The translations under genes were made by a program, and so were the position numbers. The notes under the pieces were generated by a model. The model made no database searches, was not told the DNA's origin, and saw only the letters and a program-made list of their open reading frames with translations. A stretch of DNA of 64,000 bases from assembly GCA_032878915.1 (NCBI GenBank), contig JAVQMG010000101.1, positions 3,452,501 to 3,516,500 on the forward strand, given 5' to 3'. Below, piece after piece: positions 46,208 to 58,199 of this stretch (within the stretch, counting starts at the first letter, position 1; the number at the start of each line of letters is the position of its first letter). Source of the DNA: Castanopsis chinensis. Taxonomy: Eukaryota; Streptophyta; Magnoliopsida; Fagales; Fagaceae.

Positions 46208-48480
46208 GATATCATATATTTCTCCTAGTCCATACCCTGAGTTTGACATAACATGCATTGGGATCAACTCAGTGATTTGCTTAAAGATTTTTATGAAGAT
46301 GCTTCCACTCTAGATTAAATTTATGCAGTAATAATTAATAGGGCATAAATGTATAATTTATTGTGACAGTCCAATACTTCCAAGTCTGGATTTCAAAAAC
46401 AATAATCCGTGGTGAACAATTAGTCAATCTAAAATTTTTTTGTATTTCAGGGAAAATTTAGGGCAAAATATAGTAATTATCCTTAAAGTTTGACTAACAT
46501 CAATCAGATTAAAAACTTTTTAAAATTGATAAATTTAATCCATGAACACAAAACAATAATAAAAAGTTTGTTTGTGTTAGCCATAACAATTTGACTAATC
46601 TTCATATAAGTTAACTTTCATTTATCAGGTAAACAGTCAAAAATAAAAAGTCAGCGTGATATAAATGAAGTTACACGTCATTCGTGTTTAGGGATAACAT
46701 TGATTAATTTTAAAATATCTTAAATTGGACTTATATTAGCTCCAATATTGAGATAATTAGAATATTTTATTCAAATATTTTAGAATTATGCTAACGAGTA
46801 TCGTTAGGACAATAACTTACAATTTATTTTAAGAAAATTTTAATACTATTTTTATGAAAAATAAAAAAAAAATAAAACTACTAAAACATTAATTATTTTT
46901 TTTCATAAAATTTTCTTTAAATAAATTATTAATTATTCCCCTGACTCCCTGGCATTTTCTAATATTTAATACTAAAAGCTCATAAAACATTTGATAAAAG
47001 CAAGTGCACCGGTTTGCCCAATCAATTGCTAGAATTCCACCAAATGTAAACCATGGTACCCACAAAAATGATTTATGACTTTTGATTTTGGGGGGTGTTC
47101 AAGACTTTTACTTATGAATAGTAAAACCAATATCTATCAAGTAGTTTATCCAAAAAAAAAAAATCCATCAAGTGGTACGTGATAAGGCTGGATGGCACGA
47201 CACAATAGACTTTACGTGTTAGCTTGATCCAACTGGACTAAAGTAGTAATAATAAACCTTTGCTTTCCCAGCTCACGAGTTTTGTATGTGTGTCCATATA
47301 TTATTAAACTCACAGAAATAGCATACTATTAGGCGCGTCATCACACATCTCAACCTTGGATACCACTGCCCAAACGCTGGCTGCCAGTTGGACCAGTCCA
47401 CGCTTCCCAATAGAATTTCATTCATTCATGGTAGTGTCCAGCCTGTCTTCCCTAACGTATAGTTTTTTTTTTTTTCTCACTTTTCCTTCCTTTAATATCC
47501 TTCTCAAAATTCACTGTTCAAAGCTCCAGCTTTCTGTAGCTAAGCTGTAATGCTTTTTGTTTTTTAGCGAGAAAAAAAAGAAAGAGGTTCACCTTCTTCC
47601 ACAAAGGAGCCCAATGGGCTCCAAGTCCAACCACTCTTTTTCACTGATTTGCTGTAAGAAATTACAAACCCCCACGCCTTATCTCTTGCTTTGTCTCTCA
47701 CGCTCCTCTTTGTGAAAAAGTATTATTTATAATATAATTCCACCTCAGCTTATTTAAATTTAATAAATGAGGAATATATACGTAAACGGTAAACTCATGT
47801 TTTTTAATTGTTAATAGATTTATTTTTTGCTGACATTTAATTATACTTATTAAATTTTTAAATAATTTATCACTGCATACCTTAGTATAATAATCATTTC
47901 ATAAATTTAAATTCTTGTAAAGTATAGAAGGTAAGGGTTAAAATTTAAATTTTCAAAAAAAAATTTTACACAATTAAGTGTTTGTTTGGTATGCAAGTTC
48001 AAACTCAAATTTTTAAATTCTAAATAATATTACACATAATTTTATACCCTTTTTTATTTATATATATTTTAAAAAATTACAAAAATTTCATCTTAAATTA
48101 TAAAAATTTCATTTTAAATTACTCTACTAAACATTTTCTAAGCTAGATTAAAATTTCAAATACTTTCTTATTTTTTGTTCAAAAAAAAGAAAAGAAAAAA
48201 ACTTCTCCCTATTTTCTGTTGATCCGTGGAGACAAGTTTGCTGATACATAGCGTGAGATAAGCCAAAGTGTCTCTCTTTTTTTATTTGAAAATTAATGGC
48301 AACGCGCTTGGGAGTACCGTTGAGGCCTCTCTGTTTCTTACTTGTCAAAGTCGTAAAATCAGTAATGGCAAACCGTCCCTCATACGCTAACACTGTCTTT
48401 TTTTCTCTCTCTTTCAGTCTTTCTGAGCAAGTTCCTTCAATTTTTATATATTAACCCAATTCAAAAAGTCACTTTTAAGA
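46208..48480. other. Intergenic region upstream of EXO-like gene B
   Basis: No gene is supported. A MITE-like copy lies at about 46788-46945 (listed). Near 47873-47960 a short stretch resembles the 5' half of the SINE at 17783 and ends in an A-run. T-runs occur at 47463-47476. Confidence 0.5.
46788..46945. mobile_element. MITE-like element, ACTAACGTGT family
   Basis: The left end ATGCTAACGAGTATCGTTAGG resembles the 20075 copy, and so does the core TTTATTTTAAGAAAATTTTA followed by TTTTTTTTCATAAAATTTTC. The right terminus is eroded. Confidence 0.45.
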
Positions 48481-48482
48481 CC

Positions 48483-48490
48483 TATATATA
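48483..48490 (+). promoter_or_regulatory. TATA box of EXO-like gene B
   Basis: TATATATA lies about 123 bp upstream of the ATG at 48613. A CT-rich tract (48541-48570) follows in the presumed 5' UTR. Confidence 0.7.
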
Positions 48491-48612
48491 TTGAGGTCTC
48501 TCAGTTTCAATCTCAAACCATCCACAGACACACAAAGCCTTCTCAGCTTCTTCCTTCTCTTCTATTTGCAAAGAAAACTTCTTATTTCTTGCACTGTTTT
48601 AAAAAACTAAAA

Positions 48613-49572
48613 ATGGCCTCCTTTGTTTCCAGAACTTTCTTGAATCTACTATTGGTAGTATCACTGTTTCAAGTCTCTTTGGCTATGAGAAAGCTCAATG
48701 AGCTTGTGCAAGACCAGACCCAGATCTTGCGTTACCACAATGGCCCTCTTCTTTCTGGCAAAATCTCCATTAATCTCATTTGGTACGGAAAGTTCAAACC
48801 TTCCCAGAAAGCCATTGTCACTGATTTCATTACCTCCCTATCATCTTCACCTCCCAAACAAACCGTGCAACCATCTGTTGCCACGTGGTGGAAAACCACT
48901 GAGAAGTACTACCACCTCACGTCAAAGAAACAATCTTCGTTTTCTCTCTATTTGGGCAAGCAAATGGTGGACGAGAGCTACAGATTGGGAAAGTCGCTCA
49001 CAAGCAAACAACTTGTGGAGTTGGCTTCAAAGGGTGACCAGAAGAACGCCATTAACGTTGTGCTCACTTCCTCAGATGTGGCTGTTGAGAATTTCTGTCT
49101 TAGTCGATGTGGGACTCATGGGTCTGCACTGGGCTCAAAGGGTGGTCACGTTAAGGGCAAGTACTCTAGGTTCGCTTACATCTGGGTTGGAAACTCTGAG
49201 ACCCAATGCCCAGGCCAATGTGCTTGGCCATTCCACCAGCCCATCTATGGACCCCAGAGCCCACCCTTGGTAGCACCCAACAACGATGTGGGTCTAGATG
49301 GCATGGTTATCAACTTGGCTAGTCTTTTGGCTGGGACAGTTACCAACCCATTTGGAAATGGTTACTTCCAAGGTCCAAAGGAGGCGCCTTTGGAAGCTGC
49401 TTCGGCTTGTCCTGGGGTTTATGGCAAAGGAGCTTACCCTGGTTATGCTGGGGAGTTGTTGGTGGATCCAACAACAGGTGCTAGCTACAACGCTCATGGT
49501 GCTAATGGGAGGAAGTATTTGCTTCCTGCTTTATATGATCCTGCTACATCAACATGTTCAACTCTTGTTTGA
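48613..49572 (+). CDS. PHI-1/EXORDIUM-like secreted protein (gene B)
   Basis: Single-exon gene of 319 residues. The ATG at 48613 (AAAAATGGCCTCC) is chosen because the open frame upstream begins only at a TTG. Signal peptide is residues 1-24 (ending VSLA). The Phi_1 domain follows: YHNG 41-44, WYGKF 57-61, CLSRCGTHG 162-170, WVGNSETQCPGQCAWPF 191-207, NDVGLDGM 224-231, and C-terminal CSTLV. All family landmarks are present, so it is probably functional. The family is apoplastic and growth-promoting; no enzymatic activity is established. It is closer to gene C than to A in its central region (FCxxxCGTHG, QGPKE). AATAAG-type polyadenylation words follow at about 49688. Confidence 0.97.
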   Translation: MASFVSRTFLNLLLVVSLFQVSLAMRKLNELVQDQTQILRYHNGPLLSGKISINLIWYGKFKPSQKAIVTDFITSLSSSPPKQTVQPSVATWWKTTEKYYHLTSKKQSSFSLYLGKQMVDESYRLGKSLTSKQLVELASKGDQKNAINVVLTSSDVAVENFCLSRCGTHGSALGSKGGHVKGKYSRFAYIWVGNSETQCPGQCAWPFHQPIYGPQSPPLVAPNNDVGLDGMVINLASLLAGTVTNPFGNGYFQGPKEAPLEAASACPGVYGKGAYPGYAGELLVDPTTGASYNAHGANGRKYLLPALYDPATSTCSTLV

Positions 49573-50878
49573 GCGATAAAAAAGGAAGTGGTTTAGTAAA
49601 TCTAGAGCAGGGGATTAGTGGAATATATACGCTACTTAGGCAGATACTGTAATTCTTTTATTTATTTGGTAGTATTGGTTTGCGGATTAATAAGAGCAAA
49701 TTACTTTGGTTTGCTTCTTTTAATCAAATGACTACTTGCAAATTTTGTGTCTTTGCTTTTCTTGGGCCTTGGCTGATGGGCTTTTGCAGATTTTTTGAAT
49801 TACTTCTAGCTTTAAATTTATGGGAAACCAGCTGGTAGAGTTGTGCGGACATTTGAAAGATGGGGGTATTTGTCCAATTAAGTTGATATTAATCACTCCT
49901 ATATAGTTCGAACTCCTTGTAGAAAACATAAAAGAGGAGAAAAAAAACGGTATCCAAGATTGGGCTCGATTAGAAAAGCGGTATCAGATGATATTTACGG
50001 AGCCACAGGTTCTGTACAACTTAATTTCTTTCAATCATCCAAATGAAGCTTAATTATCCTCCACTGAACATCCTGTAAATTTGGCTTGCATACGCATATT
50101 GTAATCGCGCATGTGTATGAACATTGAATCAACCCGGAGGTATGACTTTGAAAGTTTAAGTAAATTTAAAGCTTCAAAAAAACGAAAATGGAACGTTGCT
50201 TCCAATTAATGTTATGAACAAGTCAATGTAGATAAGGGTGTTGCACTGTTGCTAAAGCATTTTAGCCGACTTTAACATTAAAACATTGCTCGCAAATATG
50301 AGAATATGTAATAGAAAAAGGAAATTTTGCATGCAATGTAATCGTATTTTGGAGTTTGGAGGCTTTTTATTTCCGTTAGATAATGGAGCAACCAACTAAT
50401 TCCAACAACATTAATGAAAAAACGAGAGCCAAAAACAAAAATTTGGCATGAAGGGACCCCAATCAATAGAAAACGTGTTTATGGCCAATTTCTTTGAATT
50501 GGTGGCAGAAGAAAATGGCACCAAACTCCAAATTAGAGACTTTATGAAAATATCCAACAACTTCTGGTTGAACAAATTATAGACGTGGGTTTTTCCCATG
50601 TTTAAAGATGTGCCTTACAGCTATACGGAGGCTTTATATTGAAAAGAGGTGGAACACCTTCTGAAATTACTCAGACCGAGGGATCTAGCTGAAACTTTAC
50701 GCTGAGATCAATTATGGTGATAATTGTGATAATTGAATCCACTTCCTACTCTCAAGGCACAAGCATGGAAGAAACAAAGAATTCATCATTAGGAGTCAAG
50801 GCATAATGAAAAAACAATTATCATTCAAGACTAAAATATCTACTAAATTAAACAATTGATTTTATATGTTAATAACGA
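49573..50878. other. Intergenic, no gene seen
   Basis: Includes the probable 3' UTR of gene B (to about 49700). The remaining ORFs are short shadows without motifs. Confidence 0.5.
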
Positions 50879-51479
50879 AGCCGAAAATTGTCAATAAGCT
50901 ACACGGTCTTCACATGCTCCAAATAAAACCTGCACAATACACAAAGGGAAAAAAAAACCTTCAAAGAGGACGATCAAGTTAGAGAATTTCTCACAACTCT
51001 AGAGTGCCAAAACTGGAGTGAATTATGAGTACTTTGGTTTTTGAGGGCTTTAGGGTTTTTATAGTAGTGTAGAGTTGACATTCATTTCTTGGCAGAGAAG
51101 ATTTTTCCTTGTAGAGAAGATTCTTGTTAGTGCGCGTATCTTTAAAGGACTCTTTCCTTGTAGATCTCAATTAGGGTTATTTGTGGGGCACAAGATGTTT
51201 CCATTTATACCATTTTGTGGAGTCTAAGCAGAACCATGGTGGGCTCATCATGAGCTTCTTTGTCCTCGTCAACTTAATCCTGTAAGCTTTTCATCTCGTT
51301 TGGACGCTCAAGCCGTCAGGTCCAAAAAGCCGTCTACAAAGAAGAAGAGTCGACAGGTAAAGATCAGAGTCGTCGGCTTCGGGTGTGTACACGCCATTTT
51401 TGTTAAATGTACGGTTAAGCTGACGAGTCTATTGAAGACGATGGACTTATCCTTTTCTTTCCAGAAATTACTCTTATCA
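50879..51479 (-). repeat. 3' LTR of the deleted Tat element
   Basis: Shares with 55761-56393 the series TAAGCTACACGGTC, GTTAGAGAATTTCTCACAAC, TTTTTGAGGGCTTT, CTTGGCAGAGAAGAT, GGCACAAGATGTTTCC and GTCGTCGGCTTCGGGTGTGT. The minus strand just before it reads GGAGTAGGGGGCAAC, a polypurine tract. It lacks a ~30-bp segment present in the other LTR. Confidence 0.82.
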
Positions 51480-51693
51480 GTTGCCCCCTACTCCATGGCT
51501 CTCCATGGCTTCATCAGCTTCAACTGAGGAGTTATGGAGTTTGATTTATACCTCTTCATTTGCCCAAAAAATGGTGTGGTCATTAATGATTCCTCGAGTA
51601 GCCATCATTTAATGCCTAAGACACATGGCACACACTGGTTGACCTTGTTTTTGAACAAAGGCGTCGCTTCATCTTCCATGCAACTTTCATCTT

Positions 51694-51694
51694 T

Positions 51695-51733
<39 letters not shown>

Positions 51734-51753
51734 CTCTCTCTCTCTCTCTCTCA
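51694..51753. repeat. Compound (TA)n(CT)n microsatellite
   Basis: A run of TATATA words with one ACAT interruption leads directly into (CT)n ending at about 51753. It lies in the 5' flank of the opposite-strand ORF. Confidence 0.9.
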
Positions 51754-52019
51754 CCCCCTCCCCTCATTTCTCCTATTTCATCTTTGTTAATTCTAAGAGA
51801 GAACTTGTCATCTTGATTTATGTTGCGCCCGTCAACTTGCTGGTCTTGTCGCCCTTGCTACCATTAGCTTGCTAAGACCGTTACCCCTCAAGGAACCGTC
51901 TACTAATTAAGTAAGTCCTTTTACTTATCATTTGTTTTCATTATCCTAGTTAGTTGTTAATTTTAGGAAGACCTTTAACTTAGGTTCTTAGAATACCTTT
52001 GTCGCTTGTAGGTAAATAG

Positions 52020-54332
52020 ATGTCTAGAGAAGCGACGAGTGAGTATTTATCAGTCCGTGAGGGAGCAGGCTACGACAAGGTTTTCCCGTCAGGTCATGAG
52101 CCTGAGGAGGGCTTTTTTGGGTCATCAAAGAGGGAGTCGTTTGCCCATTCTCCTGACGACGAGGTAGAGAGTCAAGTTGGAGAGGACAGTAAGGAAGTTG
52201 AGGGTGTTGACAATGATGATGAGGGAGGAGAGGTTGAAGTGGACGAGGGAGAAGATGACGGGGGCGAGGGTAGTGGCGACGAGGGAGCTCCTGAGGAGGG
52301 AAGCTCTGGAAGCCTTAGGGATGGCCATACTCATCTCTTTATTCTCTCCAAGATCTGGACAGTGAATGACTTCTACCCGGCGATGACAACCAAAATATTT
52401 TACGGCTTGAGAGACTGTTTCCAAATTCCTAATAACATTCTAATCCGGCTACATGGGAAGTATGTAAAATGCTACTTTGGTAAGATCGCGGATGTCGGTA
52501 TGTACCATGCCATGTTCGCGACCGGATTGAGACTTTCTTTGACGACACTACATAGTCAGTTGGCCACCTACCTTGGTCTGTCCATCAGTCAAATTGCCCT
52601 AAAGGCTTGGAGGATATTTATAAAGGCCGAGGTCATCTAGGGTCGTCTTAGTGGAGGAAACCATCAGTCAACCTTGGGTGAGTTTTTTTAGTGCTACAAA
52701 CCCCAACGCATCTCCTTGTCCAATGGTATATACCATTTTGCAGTGAAGTAGAAGACACTTAGGCTGGTGTCAGATATGCCTAATTCGAATAGGAATTGGA
52801 AGAGTAGATACTTTTTTGTTCAAGGGACAGATTGGGTGTGCTGTTGAGATGAGTGAGTGATGATGCCTCATGGTTTTGACAATATTTGGGGCATCGTCAG
52901 AGATTCAGGTTTATTACTGTCTATGTCTTATAATGTCGTCCACTTTTCTTTTTGGCATCTAATTTATACCATATATATGTTGATTAATGGTTTTAATGTT
53001 GTCAATTTTCTCTTATTGTCTAGCCAGCGTTCACCCACACATCACAGGCGAGCAGGAAGCCTTTATTCGTCTGGTTCTAGACATCCCTCTCAACAAACGC
53101 AGGTGTCGGGACATAATTACCCTTGACACATTGCACAATTTTTGTGGTGGTCCCGAGCCGACGCTTGTAGCTCGCAGGCTAGACGCTTACTCTTATCGAC
53201 ATAAGTAATATTTTTTGTTTCTTTCTTCCCGTTATCTATATTAGCGTCTGCCTTTCTAACATTCACCTCTTGTCCTTTGCAAAAATGGAGGCAGTGAGGC
53301 AAAGAGCCTTGGTGAGGGCAGCCGCCTTGAGCAAGAAGAAGAAGGAGAAGGACGGAGCTTCCTCGTCTGCTCCCAAGGGCGTCACCAAGGGGGTGCCCAA
53401 ACGGAAGAGTGACGGGAAGGATGACCGTCCTCTGAAGAAAGGGATAAGCATTACTATTGGTGACGGGAAGGAAAAGAAGCTGTCGCAGCCTAAGCCCACC
53501 TATGGAGCTAGTAAGGGCCTGATGACAAAAATTGGCCCTGTTGGTGAGGGAACCCGTCATCTTCACATGCATAAAGGCTATGCTGTTGAGATGGTCGAAT
53601 TAATCATCAAGGAGATGGGCGTGGAACCGTGTGCTGAACAAGAGATGGAGGACTTGGGGGCGTCAGGCCTCTTCGACTTCTCAAGGGTATGTTTTTCTCG
53701 AACTTTCTTATCCCTATGTTTATTCGTTGGCTTATAGTTATAATTCATTTTTAGGCACTAGTGCGTATGAAGGCGCAATGAAATGCTAACTAATGAACAG
53801 GATTAGTACAAGGACGGATGCCCTTCGTACTCTTAATAAGCGGGTGATGGAGCTAGAAGAGAAGTTGAAGGAGAAGACTAGTCAGCGGGAAGAAGAGCAA
53901 GAAGCTAAGGCGGTTATGGAGAAGGAGCTAACGGCTATTCTGGGATAGGTGGAGACGGCCAGAAATGACGCCGTAATGGAATTCAAGGCTTCCTAGCCTT
54001 TTATTGATGCATGTGCTGTCTATTATGATGAAGGGTTTAAGGATTTCTTGAAGCAGGTCAAGTCCGCCTACCTACACTTGGATTTATCCAATGTCACCAT
54101 GGCCGACCCCCTACCGTCTACTCCATCTGGCAACACCATCCTTGAGGAGAGCGACGACTCCATTCAGTCAGAGAAGGATCCAAAAAATGATGGCATTGTT
54201 CTGGCACATCCTACTGTGGAGAACCCTATTCCCCCTTTGATCCTGTCCACTAAAGCCAAAGACACTGAGAATCCCACTGTCCAAGACCTTCCACCTAAAG
54301 CTGATAAGGACCCTTTGTCTGAGAACGTCTAG
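52020..54332 (+). pseudogene. Opposite-strand ORF of the deleted Tat element
   Basis: Exon-like pieces on the plus strand. 52020-52640: an acidic N-terminus, then IWTVNDFYPAMTTKIFYGL and LATYLGLSISQIALKAWRI, a PF04195-like region; coding similarity continues to about 52850. About 53024-53205: HPHITGEQEAFIRLVLDIPL. 53280-53686: lysine-rich with KKEKDGASSSAPKG, ending at a GT donor. 53802-54332: a coiled coil (RTLNKRVMELEEKLKEKTSQ) and an acidic tail. Two in-frame TAG codons (near 53946 and 53994) break the last part. Its order of parts (globular domain, basic/low-complexity linker, coiled coil, acidic tail) matches the ORF at 4977-7553. Function unknown. Confidence 0.7.
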
Positions 54333-54514
54333 GACCCAGTAGTTTAGCTTTTTTATTTTTTAGCAACAATTCATGGTGCATTATTAGTTGCCCTTTTGTT
54401 TTTTTGGGCGTTGTTTGTAAACACTTAACTTTATTTATAGTGCATTATTTTACATCTGTTGCTTCTAGTATGTGTTGATTTTTTGTCCTTCGATATGTAC
54501 GTCCATTTATCCTT

Positions 54515-54960
54515 GATGCACTTGTCCATCAAGGGACTTGGTGATGAACCCGTCTACTTTGGTGCACTCGTCCACCCATAGGTTGATCAATCAACTCGTC
54601 CACTTGGACTAGGTAATGAACTCGCCCACTTTGTTTATTTACTTGTGGACTTAAATAATTTCAAGGTATCCTCATGGGATTAAGTCGTCCACTTTGTGGG
54701 CTTTATGGTAAACCCGTCCACTTGTAGGCTTAATAATTTTCAAGGTGTCCTCAAAAGATGAACTGGTCCACTTTGTGGACTTTATAGTAAACTCGTCTAC
54801 TTTGTAGACTTTGTATTTTTTAAGGTGTCCTCATGGGATGAATTCGTTCACTTTGTGGACTTATATGTAGACTTGTCCACTTTATGGACTTTGTATTTTT
54901 CAATGTGTCCTCAAGGGACAAACTCGTCCACTTTGTGGACTTGGTCATAAATGCAGCTTT
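54515..54960. repeat. Irregular tandem repeats with GTCCAC-TTT-GTGGAC dyads
   Basis: Repeats of about 50-110 bp built on TCGTCCACTTTGTGGACTT, TTTGTATTTTTCAAGGTGTC and CTCATGGGATGAA. GTCCAC-TTT-GTGGAC is a short perfect hairpin and recurs at least four times. It occupies the same position (between the opposite-strand ORF and integrase) as the 81-bp array of the intact element, whose unit has a GGTCC-GA-GGACC dyad. Confidence 0.8.
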
Positions 54961-55099
54961 GTAGAAGCAAACATATACATAGGTTATATTTGAATAACTC
55001 CTCTTATTGTGATGTATGCATAAGTAAAAAAAAAATTGTTCTCAAAAGAATTAAACCCAACCCTTTGGGCTTTAAAAAGTACTATAGATAAAAATTAAC

Positions 55100-55748
55100 T
55101 AAAAGAACGAAATAAACTGGAAATGAGGAGTAACGTCCTTCATGCTGTCTTTTACTGGTAGTACTTCTTGAGATGCTTGGCGTTCCATGGGGTAACTTTT
55201 GCCCCTCTAATGTCTCTAGGTGGTAAGTTCATTTCCTTTGCCATGATGTGACTCTATAGGGTCCTTCCCAATTAGGTCTGAGCTTTTCATGGGATGGACC
55301 TCTTGTAGCACTCGTCACCTTCCTTAAGATGAGATCTCTAACTTGGAAGTCTCTGTATCTAACTCTGAAGTTGTAGTACTTGGCCATGAGGTCTTAATAC
55401 TGTGTTAGCCTTTCCTTAGCTGTTGCCCTGACTTCGTCCATTAGGTCAAGCTGTAGGCGTATGACCTCATCATTCTTTCGTTCATCGTAATGGTCTACCT
55501 TGTATCTTGTGAGTCCCACCTTAGCTGGGATAACCGTCTCGCTTCTATATGCTAGTCGAAACGATGTCCCTCCTGTAGGCGTTCTGGAAGTTGTCCTGTA
55601 TGCTCATAGTACGCTTGACAACTCTTCTAGCCATACACCCTTTGCCCCCTCGAGTCGAGTCTTGATGATTTTAAGCAAGGATCGATTCGTGACCTCAACC
55701 TGTTCGTTGACTTGAGGGTGGGCAGGAGAAAAGTAGTGGTTTTTAATT
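55100..55748 (-). pseudogene. Integrase C-terminal fragment of the deleted Tat element
   Basis: Minus-strand translation gives LGIKNHYFSPAHPQVNEQVE (with the third catalytic acid), then TNRSLLKIIKTRLEGAKG, an in-frame TGA where WAYRT is expected, LAYRSETVIPAKVGL, and RPNWEGPYRV near the end. The N-terminal two thirds of integrase are missing; the junction with the LTR is abrupt at about 55750. Confidence 0.85.
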
Positions 55749-55760
55749 CCCAACTGATGA

Positions 55761-56393
55761 TGCTGAAAATCTTCGTTAAGCTACACGGTCCTTACGAATT
55801 CCAAACAAGACCTGCACAACACACAAAAGGAAGAAGAACCTTCGAAGAGTACCCTTGTGGTACAGGCTAAATACCCTCCGATGGTTAAGTTAGAGAATTT
55901 CTCACAACTCTAGAGTGCCAGAGCTGGGGTGAATTATGTGTACCTTGGTTTTTGAGGGCTTTGAGATTTTTTTAGTAGTGTAGAGTTGACATTCATTCCT
56001 TGGCAGAGAAGATCTTTCCTTGTAGAGAAGATTCTTGTTTGCGCGTATCTTTAGGAGACTCTTTCCTTGTAAAGATCTTCTCAATTTGGGTTATTCGTTA
56101 GGCACAAGATGTTTCCATTTATACCATTTCGTGGAGTCCAAGTAAAACCATGGTGGGCCCGTCAAGAGCTTCTTTGTCCTCGTCAGCTTAATCCCATCAG
56201 CTTTTCATCTCGTCTAGATGCTCAAGCTGTTAGGTCCAAAAAGTCATCTGCGAAGAAGAAGAGTCGATGAGCAAAGATAAGAGTCGTCGGCTTCGGGTGT
56301 GTACACACCATTTTTGTTAAATGTACGGTTAAGGTGATGAGTCTATTGAAGACGACGAACCTATCCTTTCCTTCCTAGAAATTACCCTTATCA
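55761..56393 (-). repeat. 5' LTR of the deleted Tat element
   Basis: Partner of 50879-51479, beginning TGCTGAAAATC on the plus strand and ending ACCCTTATCA. It carries a ~30-bp segment (near 55846-55877) absent from the other LTR. Other differences are many scattered substitutions. Confidence 0.82.
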
Positions 56394-56757
56394 ATTAACA
56401 AATACCTCTTTTCTAATTATCAAAAGAAAAAAAAAAATCCTTTCAATATACAAAATTAAAAAAAAAAGAAAAAAAAAAAAACAGAACAAACACACTTCAT
56501 TTGAGCTACATAACATTACATATATATATATATATATATATATTGAGGAACCATAACCATATGAATGCGTAGGAGGACCAAATTATTTTTTGGGTTCTCT
56601 AGACCAATTTTCAATTTTGGTTGGGTTGCGAGGGTGGGGTATATATCAATGTATTCTCCAACTTTAAAATACTTTGCACATATAGTAGAATTCTCTTACA
56701 TTAAGGCATATAAAAAGTAAAGTTTGGTTTTTTCCTTTTTTTTTTTTTTTTTAGTAA
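56394..56757. other. Intergenic with (AT)n
   Basis: A-rich tract at 56430-56482 and (AT)n at 56517-56542. No gene. Confidence 0.6.
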
Positions 56758-56912
56758 CTAGCTCAACTGGTAAAGTCTCTGATGGTTGTATAGGAGATCT
56801 GAGATTCAATCTCCGCTTACACCAAAAACTGAATGGTGTCTTGGTCTGATGATAAAGAACTATCATCAAGAGCGGGCGCCATAAGTTGAAACTCTCTAAA
56901 AAAAAAAAAAAA
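56758..56912 (+). mobile_element. tRNA-derived SINE with poly-A tail
   Basis: TAGCTCAACTGG (box A) and AGATTCAATCTCC (box B) are spaced as in a tRNA, followed by an unrelated body (GGTGTCTTGGTCTGATGATA) and an A-run at 56899-56912. The tRNA-like head does not complete a cloverleaf. No clean target duplication was seen; a T-run precedes it. Confidence 0.75.
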
Positions 56913-58199
56913 TTGTATACTTATACCTCATAAAACTATTATTATACTCGAATGAGTTTGGATGAAATACTGTGAATATGCTATAATACTATATTTGATA
57001 AAGTATATTGCTTTGAACACCCACTAAAACAATGAATGAAACTGGTATGGTAATCTTCATCCTTGCTTGGCTTGCATTGCTAAGCTAAAAGCATAAAGAT
57101 CTTAATCGAATACCCTGACTCTCTTTTGAGTTTTGACTAACACTTTTTGGACCATTTCCTCCCATTTTTTTTTCATTGGATAACTTTTAGACCAAAAAGA
57201 CTTAAAAAACTTTTGTTACAACTTGTCATGTGGTAATTGGTGAGTTGTCAATGGTGAGTTTTCCTTTTTGCTCCCATTTGTCCCCCACCAAAATCTTTCC
57301 CTCAAGGAATTAAGAGTTTGCTTGGATTGAGAGAGAGGGAGGGGAAGTAGAGGAAAATAGAGTAGAGTTGGTTGAAAATAGACTAATTTTGAGTCAATTT
57401 TACTTTACTCTGCTCTACTTTCCCTTCCTCACCTTCAATTCAAACGGATCCTAAGTTCACCACGCTATGTCTTGAGAAGTTTAAAGCCTAACATATTGTA
57501 CAGTGTCAATGGCTTGAACCACATATTTTACTAGGATTTCCTTCTTGCTCTTGAAAGTGTCTAATCTTACCTTCAACCTCTAATTTCCATCGTAAGGAAA
57601 AGAGGTCTCCATCATGAAGTAAGAGTAAGTATGGAGAGATAATGAATCACCTTGCCTTATACCTTTAGATGACTTAATATATCATCTTTGATGAATGAAT
57701 ACTTTGTATATATGATGTGGTACTGTGGTAGTCACACATTCCTTAATGAGATCCACTCATAGCAAATCAAAACACAATTTAATTAGTACCATCTCAAAGA
57801 ATTCCACTCCAATGCTTTGCTCATATGCAAGACCATAATTATCTAATCATATATATTTTATTAAAATTGATGCACATAGAATTGTGTCACATATGAATTT
57901 AATTTTTTAATTATGTTGCTTGTATTTTCCACTTATTGCAAAAATAGAGGAGTTTGTTAAATTTATGTTATAGGTGACACTAAATTTTGTAAGAATTATT
58001 TCTCTTTTTAATATAAGAATTCTTTAGTAAATTAAATTTTTACTTTTAAAATTTTTATTCATTTTAAGACAACTAGACAACTCATATTTTTATAAAACAG
58101 ACTCTAAAACATAACACAGAGACCAACTTTGTAAAGTAGACATAATAAAAGAAAACAAAATAAAACTATATTTCAAACTTGAGATGTTGACGATACAAT
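56913..58199. other. Intergenic, no gene seen
   Basis: AT-rich with no ORF over 60 codons of interest. Confidence 0.55.

Larger units (their letters stand above)
50879..56393 (-). mobile_element. Second Tat-type LTR element, internally deleted
   Basis: Two LTR copies (about 50879-51479 and 55761-56393) in direct orientation enclose an opposite-strand ORF relic (52020-54332), a dyad-rich tandem region and an integrase C-terminal fragment (minus). The layout is the same as in the 3764-16499 element. Gag, protease, RT, RNase H and the first part of integrase are gone, as is the PBS: integrase sequence runs straight into the 5' LTR at about 55750-55760. The LTRs are visibly diverged, so it is much older. 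Target duplication was not resolved. Confidence 0.85.

Noticed and set aside
56758..56820. Possible tRNA gene
   Set aside because: Boxes A and B are present but acceptor and anticodon stems do not form, and an unrelated body with poly-A follows; called a SINE.
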